DNA of 64,000 nt from Sphingomonas sp. HF-S4 (GTDB taxonomy: Bacteria; Pseudomonadota; Alphaproteobacteria; Sphingomonadales; Sphingomonadaceae). The position numbers were made by a program, and so were the translations under genes. The stretch's first letter is position 1, and each line of letters begins with the position of its first letter. The notes below the pieces were generated by a model that had not been told where the DNA came from, ran no database searches, and saw only the letters and a program-made list of their open reading frames with translations. Shown piece by piece: positions 8,154 through 16,114 of the stretch. The DNA lies in the NCBI RefSeq assembly GCF_032911445.1, contig NZ_JAWJEJ010000001.1, positions 372,001 to 436,000 on the forward strand. Direction: 5' to 3'.

Positions 8154-8578
8154 GCCGCGCGGTTCCGCGTGGCGGCGCGGGCGCGCAGGAAGCGCGCCGC
8201 GGCGATGTCGTCGATCGCGCCCTGTTCGGCGAGCGCGAGCGTGCGCTCGGCTTCGTCCTCATAGCGTTCGGCGGCGCCTTCGATCGCGCGCATAGTGCCA
8301 TAGGCCTCGACCGCCTGGGCGCGCAGGCGTCCGAGCCGGGCCTGGGCGAGATAGGCGGCTTCGTCGAGCCGGGCGCGCTCCGCCTTCATCCGCGCGGTCC
8401 ACGCATCGTGCGCGAAGGGCAGGGCATAGGCGAGCGCGCGCTCCTGGAGCATCCGCGCATCATGCGTGCGCGTCTGGGTCTCGAGCGTGGTGATGCGCTC
8501 GACCTCGACGCTGATCGACACCTTGACGGCGTCGACTTCGCGGCGCTGGACGCGGAGCGCGGTATCGAACGGCGTCAT
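8150..8578 (-). CDS. fliJ: FliJ-like flagellar export chaperone
   Basis: This 142-residue, highly charged protein is almost entirely alpha-helical (QRREVDAVKVSISVEVERI, then ARMKAERARLDEAAYLAQAR), as expected of the FliJ coiled coil that binds the FliI ATPase ring. Sequence conservation in this family is low, so the call rests mainly on size, coiled-coil character and the position directly after fliI, whose stop it overlaps by 4 nt. The downstream transglycosylase-like gene also overlaps it. Confidence 0.7.
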   Translation of the reverse strand: MTPFDTALRVQRREVDAVKVSISVEVERITTLETQTRTHDARMLQERALAYALPFAHDAWTARMKAERARLDEAAYLAQARLGRLRAQAVEAYGTMRAIEGAAERYEDEAERTLALAEQGAIDDIAAARFLRARAATRNRAA

Positions 8579-9930
8579 GCGGCGATCCCGAGCGGTTCTT
8601 CGAGCGGCGCGGCGGTGCCGACGATCTCTGCCAGCGCAGCGAAGTCGATATCGGCATTGCCCGGGTCGTGCTTGCCCTGGTTGATGAGTTTTTCGATCTG
8701 CGGCGCGAGCGCGACCGCGGCGTCGACTTCTTCAGACGATCCGGCCTTGTACGCGCCGAGGCGGACCATTTCCTCCATGTCGGCATAGGTCGACAGCAGC
8801 TTCCGCGCGGCGAGGCGCGTGGTGTTCTGCTGGTCGTCCATGCAATGGGGCAGGGTACGCGAGACCGATTTGAGGACGTCGATCGCCGGATAACGGCCGC
8901 GCTCGGCGATCGCGCGGCGCATCACGACGTGGCCGTCGAGGATGCCGCGCACCGCGTCGGCGACGGGCTCGTTATGGTCGTCGCCGTCGACGAGGACCGT
9001 GAACAGCCCAGTGATCATGCCCTTGCCAGGTGCGCCGGGGCCTGCGCGCTCGAGCAGGCGAGGCAGCTCGGCGAAGACGGTGGGGGTGTAGCCCTTAGTC
9101 GCCGGCGGCTCGCCCGAGGCGAGGCCGATCTCGCGCTGCGCCATCGCGAAGCGGGTGACCGAGTCCATCAGGCACAGCACGTTGAGGCCCTGGTCGCGGA
9201 AATGCTCGGCGACGGCGAGCGTAGTCCAGGCAGCCTGGCGGCGCATCAGTGCGGGCTCGTCGGACGTGGCGACGACGACGACCGAGCGGGCCATGCCTTC
9301 GGGGCCGAGATCGTCCTCGATGAATTCCTGAACCTCGCGGCCGCGTTCGCCGATCAGGCCGATCACCGCGACGTCGCACTGGGTCCAGCGCGCGAGCATC
9401 GAGAGGAGGACCGACTTGCCGACGCCCGAGCCGGCGAACAGCCCGAGGCGCTGGCCGATGCAGAGCGGCACGAACATGTCGAGCGTGCGGACGCCGGTCT
9501 CGATGCGGTGGCCGACGCGCGCGCGGTTGGAAGCCGCGGGCGGCGCGGCCTTGATCGGCTGCGGATCGGCGCCGTTGGGCAGCGGACCTTGGCCGTCGAC
9601 CGGGCGGCCGAGACCATCGATCATCCGGCCGAGCCATGCTTGCGAGGGACGAATGCTGAACTGGCCTGCGGCGAGCTCGGCGCGCGAGCCAAGGCCGACG
9701 CCAACCGGGTCGGTGAAGGGCAGGCACAATGCGACGTCCCGGTCGAGTGCGGTCACTTCGGCCTCGACCTTGCCGTTGGCGCCCTGGATCTCGACGCGGC
9801 TGCCGATTTGCGCGACGCCGGCCAGCCCCTCCACTTCGATCAGCGCGCCGCGAACCGCGACGACGCTGCCGAAGCGGCGATCGGGCACCATCGTGCGGAT
9901 CGCGCGGGCGGCGCTGGCAAGAGTCTGCAT
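8575..9930 (-). CDS. fliI: Flagellum-specific ATPase FliI
   Basis: This 451-residue protein is the ATPase of the flagellar type III export apparatus and acts on the cytoplasmic membrane face. The Walker A motif AGSGVGKS lies at residues 166-173. A Walker B-type strand (LNVLCLMDSVTRFAMAQREI) and the ATP synthase alpha/beta-type signature region (PAIDVLKSVSRTLP) follow. Length is normal for the family. It is coupled to fliJ downstream and follows flbT after a 15-nt gap, so flbT-fliI-fliJ-transglycosylase form one transcription unit. Confidence 0.95.
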   Translation of the reverse strand: MQTLASAARAIRTMVPDRRFGSVVAVRGALIEVEGLAGVAQIGSRVEIQGANGKVEAEVTALDRDVALCLPFTDPVGVGLGSRAELAAGQFSIRPSQAWLGRMIDGLGRPVDGQGPLPNGADPQPIKAAPPAASNRARVGHRIETGVRTLDMFVPLCIGQRLGLFAGSGVGKSVLLSMLARWTQCDVAVIGLIGERGREVQEFIEDDLGPEGMARSVVVVATSDEPALMRRQAAWTTLAVAEHFRDQGLNVLCLMDSVTRFAMAQREIGLASGEPPATKGYTPTVFAELPRLLERAGPGAPGKGMITGLFTVLVDGDDHNEPVADAVRGILDGHVVMRRAIAERGRYPAIDVLKSVSRTLPHCMDDQQNTTRLAARKLLSTYADMEEMVRLGAYKAGSSEEVDAAVALAPQIEKLINQGKHDPGNADIDFAALAEIVGTAAPLEEPLGIAA

Positions 9931-9945
9931 GGCGGCGGAAAGTCC

Positions 9946-10338
9946 TTACGCGGCCTGGGCTTCGGTCGCGACGTTCTCGAAACCGATCAGCTCGCGCGCG
10001 GCGGTGAGCGCCTTGTAGTAATCGCCCTGCGCCATGTCGTGCGCGAAGGCGATGCACGCGGTGCGCGCCTCGGCCGTGGTGAGCGTGGCGACGAGGCTGC
10101 CGACCAGCGTGACGATAGCGTCCTGATGCTGGTTGCGGTTGGCCGGATCGATGTATGCGAGCATCGCGGCGAAATAGAGCTGGCGCGCCGGGGTGGTGGC
10201 TTCCTCGGGCTGCATGACCTCGCGGCCGCGCAGGATCGATACCTGGTTCTCGACCGCGATCTGGGTGCGGCCGACCGCGCGCAGGACGGCGCCGTTGACG
10301 ATCGCCTTCTCGCCGTCGCGAAGCGTGATGCGGAGCAT
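9946..10338 (-). CDS. flbT: FlbT flagellin synthesis regulator
   Basis: This 130-residue protein matches FlbT in length and key segments: LRITLRDGEKAIVNGAVLRA at the start, VENQVSILRGREVM, then TPARQLYFAAMLAYIDP. In Caulobacter, FlbT acts after transcription on flagellin mRNA together with FlaF; no flaF or flagellin gene is in the window. It heads the flagellar run, and a TATAAG-type element lies about 30 nt upstream of its ATG. Confidence 0.85.
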   Translation of the reverse strand: MLRITLRDGEKAIVNGAVLRAVGRTQIAVENQVSILRGREVMQPEEATTPARQLYFAAMLAYIDPANRNQHQDAIVTLVGSLVATLTTAEARTACIAFAHDMAQGDYYKALTAARELIGFENVATEAQAA

Positions 10339-10669
10339 GGCAGTTCAACCTTTCGAGTGCGTTTGCTCTCTTATAGGATGATGTCGGCGCGCGGCGGTGC
10401 GCACCCGGCAATTTTTGCCGAGTGCGGGGGGAGTCGGAATCTACGTAGGGCGCAGTATCTCGCTTTTCCTCCTCTCCGGCCGGCGCCGAAAGGGTAGAGC
10501 GCATCCTCGCCGTCGGCGCCGATCGGGGCTGGTCGCTCGTGCCGCACTGATCTCCCCTGCATCCAGACCCTCGCGGCGCGGCGCGGCGAGTTGAGTCCCG
10601 AACGCCTTGCCTAGGCGAGGCGCCTGAGATTATATATGATAAATAAGCTAAGGGCGCAGGAGAGGTATC
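10339..10669. other. Divergent intergenic region between flbT and the GH43 pair
   Basis: These 331 bases hold the flbT promoter-like element at one end and an AT-rich tract (TATATATGATAAAT, about 10632-10645) at the other, which probably serves the plus-strand GH43 genes. The middle is GC-rich with a partial palindrome (CGCCTTGCCTAGGCGAGGCG, near 10601-10620). No gene is supported. Confidence 0.4.
10370..10379 (-). promoter_or_regulatory. -10-like element upstream of flbT
   Basis: The minus strand reads ATCCTATAAG about 30 nt before the flbT ATG. The same TCCTATAAG core recurs at 7080-7089, and a close form lies before the 5265-5777 gene. No clear -35 is seen. Confidence 0.3.
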
Positions 10670-11734
10670 ATTCATCACGAACCACATCGCGAAGTCCCGC
10701 GCCGCCTGGTCCGCCGCCTTCTTGCGACAGCCCTGATTCTCGGCATCCCGACCGCCGCGCTCGCCCAGTCGGTGCCGCCCGGCGCGCCCGAGACCCCGGC
10801 AATCGATCCGGCCCGCGCCTATCTCTTCGCCCACATGACCAAGGAGCGCTACGGCGTCCTGTACTACTCGGTCAGCCTCGACGGCCTCCATTGGAAGCGC
10901 ATCAACGCCGGCAAGCCGGTCTCCGAGGACTATCACGGCCATGCCTCGATCGCGCAGGGGCCCGACAAGCGCTATTATCTGGTTGGCAACAAGAGCGACG
11001 ACGATCCGCTGATCCGCTTCTGGGTCTCGGACGATCTGGTCCGCTGGGCGCCGCACGGCACCTACCGGCCCGATCTTGAGAACATTCCCAACCACGCCAA
11101 GGCGCTCCAGCGGATCGGCGCGCCCAAGCTGATGTTCGACAAGCCGTCCAAGGCGTTTCTGCTCACCTGGCACACGCCGACGGTGCCCGGCTCGAAAGAG
11201 GATCCCGAAAGCTATTGGGCCAGCCAGCGCACGCTCTACGTCACCGGCGCGGACCTCACCAAGCTGCCCGTCAAGCCCAAGCGCCTGCTCGCCTGGAACA
11301 TGGCGACGATCGACACGGTGGTGCAGCCCAATCCGGCAGGCGGCTATTGCGCAGTGGTCAAGGACGAGCGCTATCCCTCGTTCGACTGGATCACCGGCAA
11401 GACGATCCGGATCAGCTGCGCGGCGAAGCTGCTCGGCCCCTATCCGCAGCCCGGCCCGCCGCTCAGCCCCAATTTCCGCGAGGCGCCCACTTTGGTCCGC
11501 GCGCCGGTGAGCAACGACTGGCTGCTCTATTACGAGCAATATGCCGGCACGAGCTACGGCGTGTCGCGCGCCAAGCGGCTCGAAGGGCCGTGGTTCCAGT
11601 TATCGGGCAATAGCGGCGTGCCCGAATGGAACCGCTATTCGATGCCCGCAGGCACGCGCCACGGATCGATGATCGAAATCAGCCGCAAGCAGTACGACGC
11701 CATCGTCGCGGCATTTCCGGGAGAAATCGAGTGA
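10670..11734 (+). CDS. Secreted GH43-like glycoside hydrolase (non-standard start)
   Basis: The body is a five-bladed beta-propeller-like protein typical of the GH43 clan (YGVLYYSVSLDGLHWKRI, then IRFWVSDDLVRWAPHGTY), so an arabinose- or xylose-releasing activity is plausible. The first conventional start is GTG 10772, but that would drop a convincing signal peptide (RRLLATALILGIPTAALAQS) encoded in the same frame directly upstream. The frame is open from 10652. AGGAG at 10658-10662 sits 7 nt before ATT 10670, so an ATT start is proposed; CTG 10706 is an alternative. The stop overlaps the GTG of the next GH43 gene. Confidence 0.6.
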   Translation: MHHEPHREVPRRLVRRLLATALILGIPTAALAQSVPPGAPETPAIDPARAYLFAHMTKERYGVLYYSVSLDGLHWKRINAGKPVSEDYHGHASIAQGPDKRYYLVGNKSDDDPLIRFWVSDDLVRWAPHGTYRPDLENIPNHAKALQRIGAPKLMFDKPSKAFLLTWHTPTVPGSKEDPESYWASQRTLYVTGADLTKLPVKPKRLLAWNMATIDTVVQPNPAGGYCAVVKDERYPSFDWITGKTIRISCAAKLLGPYPQPGPPLSPNFREAPTLVRAPVSNDWLLYYEQYAGTSYGVSRAKRLEGPWFQLSGNSGVPEWNRYSMPAGTRHGSMIEISRKQYDAIVAAFPGEIE

Positions 11735-12732
11735 GCAAGGTACAGGCGCTGCGGCGCGGGCTCGCGATTGCGGCGTGCGCGATCGTGCTTGGCGGTTCGG
11801 CGGATGGCGGCCAAGAATTCACCAATCCGCTGCTCCCCTCGGGCCCCGATCCGTGGATCCTGCGCGACGGACAGGACTATTATTACCTCAACACGCTCGG
11901 CAATCGCATCGCGATCCGCAAGACCCGCGATCTGGGCAAGCTTGCCGACGCGCCCGAAGTCACCGTGTGGCGCGCGCCCAAGACAGGCCCCAACGCCCAA
12001 TCGGTCTGGGCGCCCGAACTGCACCGCATCGACGGCAAATGGTATATCTACTACACTGCCGCCGCCGCCGGGCATGACGACGACGCCCATCGCGGTATCT
12101 TCGTGCTCGAGAATAGCGGCCCCGATCCGCTGGGCGGGGAGTGGGTCGACCGCGGCCAGCTCAAGACCGCACGCACCGGGATCGACGGCACCACCTTCGT
12201 CTTCGGCGGCAAGCGCTATTTCGTCTATTCGCCCTATGTCCGGTCGGAGAGTGACCTCGCGATCGTCGCAATGTCGAATCCCTGGACCTTGAAGGGTCCG
12301 GAAACGATCATCGCACGGCCTGACCAGGAATGGGAGCGCCAGGGCGGGCGGCAGATCCTCGAGGGCCCCGAATATCTGCCCGGACCCAAGGGCGAGCTGC
12401 ACCTGAGCTATTCGGGCAGCGCCTGCTGGTCGGACGATTACGCGATCGGGCTGCTCAGCGCCCCCGCCGGCGCCAATCCGCTCGATCCCAAAGTGTGGAC
12501 CAAGGCGCCCGGGCCGGCGCTCGCCAAGTCACCTGCGCACGGCGTATTCGCACCGGGCCATAACGGCTTCTTCACCACGCCCAGCGGCGATCACTGGATC
12601 GTCTACCACGCCAATCCCGCGGCCGACATGAAGTGCACCGCCAAGCGCGCGCCGCGCATCCGCCGCGTGACGTTCGACACCAACGGCAAGCCGATATTCG
12701 GCGATCCGGTGGCCAAGGGTATCCTGCGCTGA
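11731..12732 (+). CDS. Secreted GH43 family glycoside hydrolase (arabinanase/arabinofuranosidase type)
   Basis: This 333-residue protein has a signal peptide (ALRRGLAIAACAIVLGG) and the GH43 hallmarks. These are GPDPWILRDGQDYYYLNT with the catalytic-base Asp, WAPELHRIDGKWYIYYTA, and a later EGPEYL that probably carries the general-acid Glu. Substrates in this family are arabinan or arabinoxylan side chains; exact specificity cannot be read. The start is GTG 11731 in a GTGA overlap with the upstream GH43 gene, so the two are co-translated. Confidence 0.8.
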   Translation: MSKVQALRRGLAIAACAIVLGGSADGGQEFTNPLLPSGPDPWILRDGQDYYYLNTLGNRIAIRKTRDLGKLADAPEVTVWRAPKTGPNAQSVWAPELHRIDGKWYIYYTAAAAGHDDDAHRGIFVLENSGPDPLGGEWVDRGQLKTARTGIDGTTFVFGGKRYFVYSPYVRSESDLAIVAMSNPWTLKGPETIIARPDQEWERQGGRQILEGPEYLPGPKGELHLSYSGSACWSDDYAIGLLSAPAGANPLDPKVWTKAPGPALAKSPAHGVFAPGHNGFFTTPSGDHWIVYHANPAADMKCTAKRAPRIRRVTFDTNGKPIFGDPVAKGILR

Positions 12733-12736
12733 AGCC

Positions 12737-13459
12737 TTAGCTCCCCGGCGTCGGCTTGGCCGGCGCCGGGAGCTTGAAAAAGCCGTCGCAGCACGACTTG
12801 AAGTGCTCGGTCGAGATCGCGGCGATGATCGCGAGTTCGAACAGCCGCCGCGCGAAGCGGATGCGGTAGCTGACATAGAGCCACCACATGCCCGCAGTGA
12901 TGGGCAGCGCCAGAAGCCAGCGCCACTCGCCCACGAAGAAATGAAGCAGCGTCAGGATGAGCAGGGTGACGATCAACGCGCGGAATTGCTTCTGCTGGCT
13001 TTCCACTCGGTCGAGTTCGGTGATCGCCGCCGGGCAGTTGATGCGCAGGAAGTTCCACCAGAATCCTTTGGTCGACCAGGCGCGCGCCGCGCCGGCCGGG
13101 GCGGCCATTGACGGCATCAGCGCTGCTTCGAGCTGCGCGGCAGTCTTCTCTGCCAGTGCCAGCTTGGCCAGCTTGGAAGGCTTGACCGCATCGAGGTTGG
13201 CGGCGTCCAGCCCGCGGCGCAGGCGTGGATCGACCAGATCGTCGAGCTTCGACGATGCGCCGGAGACCAGAGAACCAAGCGCATAGGCGCATACGAAGAA
13301 GGCGAAGAGAATCAGCGCCGCGTCGGGGCGGTCTCCGAAGGTCACGCGCGCGACGATCTCGCGGAGCATGTCGCCGGGCGCGAGGAGCAGCAGCACGCCG
13401 CCGGGCACGATGATCGTGAAGAAATCCCGCGCGCTGAGGAACAGATCCTGTGGCCGCAT
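12737..13459 (-). CDS. Inner-membrane protein of unknown function
   Basis: This 240-residue protein has N-terminal hydrophobic segments (FFTIIVPGGVLLLLAPG and ALILFAFFVCAYALGSLVSG), a central soluble stretch of about 90 residues, and two more helices near 165-200 (ALIVTLLILTLLHFFVGEW and LLALPITAGMWWLYVSYRI). No enzymatic motif is visible. It converges on the GH43 pair with only 4 nt between stops and is transcribed away from the tRNA. Function not recognised. Confidence 0.6.
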   Translation of the reverse strand: MRPQDLFLSARDFFTIIVPGGVLLLLAPGDMLREIVARVTFGDRPDAALILFAFFVCAYALGSLVSGASSKLDDLVDPRLRRGLDAANLDAVKPSKLAKLALAEKTAAQLEAALMPSMAAPAGAARAWSTKGFWWNFLRINCPAAITELDRVESQQKQFRALIVTLLILTLLHFFVGEWRWLLALPITAGMWWLYVSYRIRFARRLFELAIIAAISTEHFKSCCDGFFKLPAPAKPTPGS

Positions 13460-13582
13460 TCCCCGGTCTCCCCCAAACCCTGAGCAAGGCTATCATGGGT
13501 CTGGGCCCGCAGCCAATTGCGAGACATGCAAAGCCCGCTGGAAATGTTCCGCGCACCGCTCTATAGGCGCTCGCTCGGTCGC

Positions 13583-13669
13583 GCGGGTGTGGCGGAATTG
13601 GTAGACGCAGCGGACTCAAAATCCGCCTCTGGCAACAGATTGTCGGTTCGAGTCCGACCACCCGTACCA
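13583..13669 (+). tRNA. tRNA-Leu (anticodon CAA)
   Basis: This is an 87-nt type II tRNA. The 7-bp acceptor stem GCGGGTG pairs with CACCCGT. The anticodon stem-loop is GCGGA-CTCAAAA-TCCGC (anticodon CAA, reading UUG), there is a long variable arm, and the T-arm contains GGTTCGAGTCC. CCA is encoded at 13667-13669. It lies immediately upstream of the exopolysaccharide region. A CTATAG sequence near 13561 may be part of its promoter. Confidence 0.95.
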
Positions 13670-13794
13670 GGCAGCCCCTAACGCCCCACGCGGTGCGATG
13701 CTGCCGATTGGACTCGAAAGACGTCGTCCCATGCGGTAGTCTGCAGCAAGGGAACGCGGGCATGCGTCCGGATATCCCGCAGTGAGAGGATGCT

Positions 13795-14019
13795 ATGGCG
13801 GAAGGATCGGGCAGCCCCATGAGTGGGCCGGGGGCGCAAGCGTCTCCGCCGCCACAGGAAATCCATGTCGATTCCGCCGCACAGGCCAGGCCGCGCGGAC
13901 GCTTTCCTGCATTCCCTACCGAGCGCGCCGAACGCGGGATCGAGGCGGTTTCGCGATTCGCCGGGCCGACCGCGTTCTTCCTCGCGCTGGGCGGCGTGGT
14001 CTGGTGGATGACCAAGTAA
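13795..14019 (+). CDS. Small single-pass membrane protein, paralogue of 15782-15970
   Basis: This 74-residue protein starts MAE, has a Pro-rich soluble N-terminus and ends in one transmembrane helix (GPTAFFLALGGVVWWM). AGAGGA precedes the ATG. The segment ERGIEAVSRFAG before and into the helix matches ERVIQAISRWAG in the small protein downstream of the priming transferase. The two share the pattern ERxI(E/Q)A(V/I)SR(F/W)AGxxxFxxALGxVxxW. Function unknown; position suggests a link to exopolysaccharide assembly. Confidence 0.55.
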   Translation: MAEGSGSPMSGPGAQASPPPQEIHVDSAAQARPRGRFPAFPTERAERGIEAVSRFAGPTAFFLALGGVVWWMTK

Positions 14020-14197
14020 CTGATCGCGAAGGACTTCGTCCTCAATCGGCGTGAGGCTTGCAGAGGCTCCGAAGTCGTTTCGTCCCAAAATCGTGCGCCG
14101 TGCCAAATCCACGGCAAGCCGCTGTCCCGAAACGGGTCGTCCCGAAAACCCCCCATGTTCATCGACCCGCGCTTGTTTTCATGTCGGGGCTGTGTCC

Positions 14198-14212
14198 TGC
14201 TGCATTGCAGCA
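14198..14212. promoter_or_regulatory. Palindrome upstream of the priming transferase gene
   Basis: TGCTGCATTGCAGCA is a perfect 7-bp inverted repeat about 80 nt before the ATG at 14290. Related sites lie at 16085-16100 and 34872-34886, each before an exopolysaccharide gene, which suggests a common regulator. No other feature is seen in 14020-14289. Confidence 0.45.
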
Positions 14213-14289
14213 AGCATCTTGCCCATGTTTGGCGAGATGGCTGCTAGCCCGCTGTCGGGTGTGTTGCGTCAGGGAGTATCGGGTGTCGC

Positions 14290-15681
14290 ATGTCAAAGAT
14301 TGACCTGGCGATCCAAGGCTATCCAAGCCGTACGCCGTTCGCCACGGCGGCGCGGCGCAGTGCCAAGGTCTGGCTGTGCCTGACCGTGATCGGCGCCGAC
14401 GCGTTGGCGCTGATCATCGGCTTTGCGATCGGGCTCCAGGTCGAGCAGCCGGGCAGCATTTCGGGCGATGTGTGGACAACGTTGGCGGGGGTGCTCCTCG
14501 TCCATGCCGGTATCTCTTTCCAGAACCAGGCCTACAGCACCAAATGCCTGACCAGTGCACTCCAGAGCGTGCGCGCGGCGCTCGTCTCGGCGGCGGCGAC
14601 TCTGCTGCTCTTCTTCCTCGTGGTGTTCTCGCTCAAGGTGACGGGCACCCTTCCGCGATTCGCGCTGTCGCTCGGCATCGTCTCCTCGGTGGTGCTGATC
14701 GTCAGCCAGCGGCTGCTGATCTGCCAGTTCGTCCGCCGCACCTATGCCAATCGCCTTCACACCGAATTGGTGATCGTTGATGGCGGGAATGTGCCGGATG
14801 CGTGTTTCGGCAGCGATATCGTAGACGCCGGCGCGATGGCGCTGCGCTCCGATCTCGACGATCCATACATGCTCAATCGGCTCGGCACGCTGCTGCGCCA
14901 TTACGACCGCGTCGTCATCAGCTGCACGCCCGACCGAAAGTACGAATGGGCGCAGGTGCTGAAGGGCGCCAATATCCAGGGCGAGATCGTCGCGCCGGAG
15001 ATCGGCGAGCTGGGTCCGCTCGCGGTCCACCAGCTTGGCGGCGTCACCACGGTGGTGGTCTCCCGCGGGCCGCTCAACCTGCCCGATCGCGCCAAGAAGC
15101 GTGCGCTCGACATCGTGCTCACTGTGCCGGTGCTGATCTTCCTGCTGCCCTTCCTGTTGCTGGTGGCACTGGCGATCAAGCTCGACTCGCCTGGCCCGGT
15201 GTTCTTCCGTCAGGAGCGGATGGGGCGCGGCAACCGCATCTTCCACATCCTCAAGTTCCGCAGCATGCGCGTCGAGACCAGCGACTCCGACGGGACGCGC
15301 TCGGCGAGCCGCACCGATGACCGGATCACCCGCATCGGCCGGCTGATCCGCCGCACCAGCATCGACGAGTTGCCTCAGCTCATCAACGTGCTGTTCGGCG
15401 AGATGAGCCTGGTCGGCCCGCGCCCGCATGCGCTCGGCTCGCTCGCCGGCGACGAATTGTTCTGGCGCGTCGATCGTCAATATTGGCTTCGTCACGCGCT
15501 CAAGCCCGGGATCACCGGGCTCGCCCAGGTCCGCGGCTTCCGCGGGGCGACCGAGCATCGCCGCGACATCGTCAACCGGCTCGGCGCCGATCTCGAATAT
15601 CTCCAGGGCTGGAGCCTGTGGCGCGACGTCGGCATCCTCGCCAAGACCGCGCAGGTGCTGGTCCACAAGAACGCCTATTGA
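14290..15681 (+). CDS. Polyprenyl glycosylphosphotransferase (exopolysaccharide priming enzyme)
   Basis: This 463-residue inner-membrane enzyme should transfer the first sugar-1-phosphate to undecaprenyl phosphate. About four N-terminal transmembrane helices (residues 25-160) lead to a degenerate nucleotide-binding-like domain. A further helix near 275-297 precedes the catalytic bacterial sugar-transferase domain, with KRALDIVL, DSPGPVFFRQERMGRGNR, FHILKFRSMR, TSIDELPQLINVLFGEMSLV-GPRP and KPGITGLAQV. It has the general domain plan of the sphingan enzymes GelB/SpsB; the exact sugar cannot be read. It is a single gene between two related small membrane protein genes. Confidence 0.92.
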   Translation: MSKIDLAIQGYPSRTPFATAARRSAKVWLCLTVIGADALALIIGFAIGLQVEQPGSISGDVWTTLAGVLLVHAGISFQNQAYSTKCLTSALQSVRAALVSAAATLLLFFLVVFSLKVTGTLPRFALSLGIVSSVVLIVSQRLLICQFVRRTYANRLHTELVIVDGGNVPDACFGSDIVDAGAMALRSDLDDPYMLNRLGTLLRHYDRVVISCTPDRKYEWAQVLKGANIQGEIVAPEIGELGPLAVHQLGGVTTVVVSRGPLNLPDRAKKRALDIVLTVPVLIFLLPFLLLVALAIKLDSPGPVFFRQERMGRGNRIFHILKFRSMRVETSDSDGTRSASRTDDRITRIGRLIRRTSIDELPQLINVLFGEMSLVGPRPHALGSLAGDELFWRVDRQYWLRHALKPGITGLAQVRGFRGATEHRRDIVNRLGADLEYLQGWSLWRDVGILAKTAQVLVHKNAY

Positions 15682-15781
15682 GACGAAGCGAAGGGCGGGG
15701 CGGCGCATTAACGATCGCCCCCAAGCTTCCATTAGGGATTTTCGGCCATAGCTGCGCCCCGGGAAACAAGGGGCATGGGCC

Positions 15782-15970
15782 GTGGCGGAACATTGGGTGC
15801 CGGCGAAGGACGCCGACGGAACGTTCGATCAGGCGAAGCCGCTTTGGCTGATGCCCGCGGATTTGCGCGAGCCGACATCGGAGCGCGTGATCCAGGCGAT
15901 ATCGCGCTGGGCGGGAATCGCGAGCTTCGTCGTTGCGCTGGGCGCAGTCGGGCTCTGGCTGCTGGGCTGA
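15782..15970 (+). CDS. Small single-pass membrane protein, paralogue of 13795-14019
   Basis: This 62-residue protein (GTG start, AGGGG upstream) has a soluble N-terminus and one C-terminal helix (ASFVVALGAVGLWLLG). Its ERVIQAISRWAG segment closely matches the small protein upstream of the priming transferase, and both begin MAE. The pair therefore brackets that gene. Function unknown; an accessory or anchoring role in exopolysaccharide assembly is only inference. Confidence 0.5.
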   Translation: MAEHWVPAKDADGTFDQAKPLWLMPADLREPTSERVIQAISRWAGIASFVVALGAVGLWLLG

Positions 15971-16084
15971 TCGCCCTACCTCAAAACGGTTCGTCGTTCG
16001 AGAAACGACCCAGCCGTGCCTGTGGCGCGACCAACCGAACCCCAGCCTGTGGGCATTGGTAAACGAACGCTTTAGATTGATCTA

Positions 16085-16100
16085 ATTGCTGCACTGCAAT
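16085..16100. promoter_or_regulatory. Palindrome upstream of the exopolysaccharide operon
   Basis: ATTGCTGCACTGCAAT has 5-bp arms (ATTGC/GCAAT) and contains TGCTGCACTGCA, which matches the core at 14198-14212. It lies 15 nt before the GTG of the first operon gene. An imperfect TTAGATTGATCTAA lies just upstream (about 16073-16086). Confidence 0.4.
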
Positions 16101-16114
16101 GAGGTCACGAGCGC

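Noticed and set aside
8668..10497. 609-codon plus-strand open frame opposite fliI and flbT
   Set aside because: The composition is an Arg/Ala/Gly-rich shadow of fliI; the minus strand carries clear Walker motifs and coupled genes.
9095..11539. 814-codon minus-strand open frame across fliI, flbT and the GH43 gene
   Set aside because: It crosses several real genes in other frames and shows no domain.
13583..13669. tRNA-Leu as an attachment site for an exopolysaccharide island
   Set aside because: No second copy of the tRNA 3' end, integrase or mobility gene was seen downstream.
14293..15732. 479-codon minus-strand open frame opposite the priming transferase
   Set aside because: It mirrors a confidently assigned gene and has no protein-like pattern.
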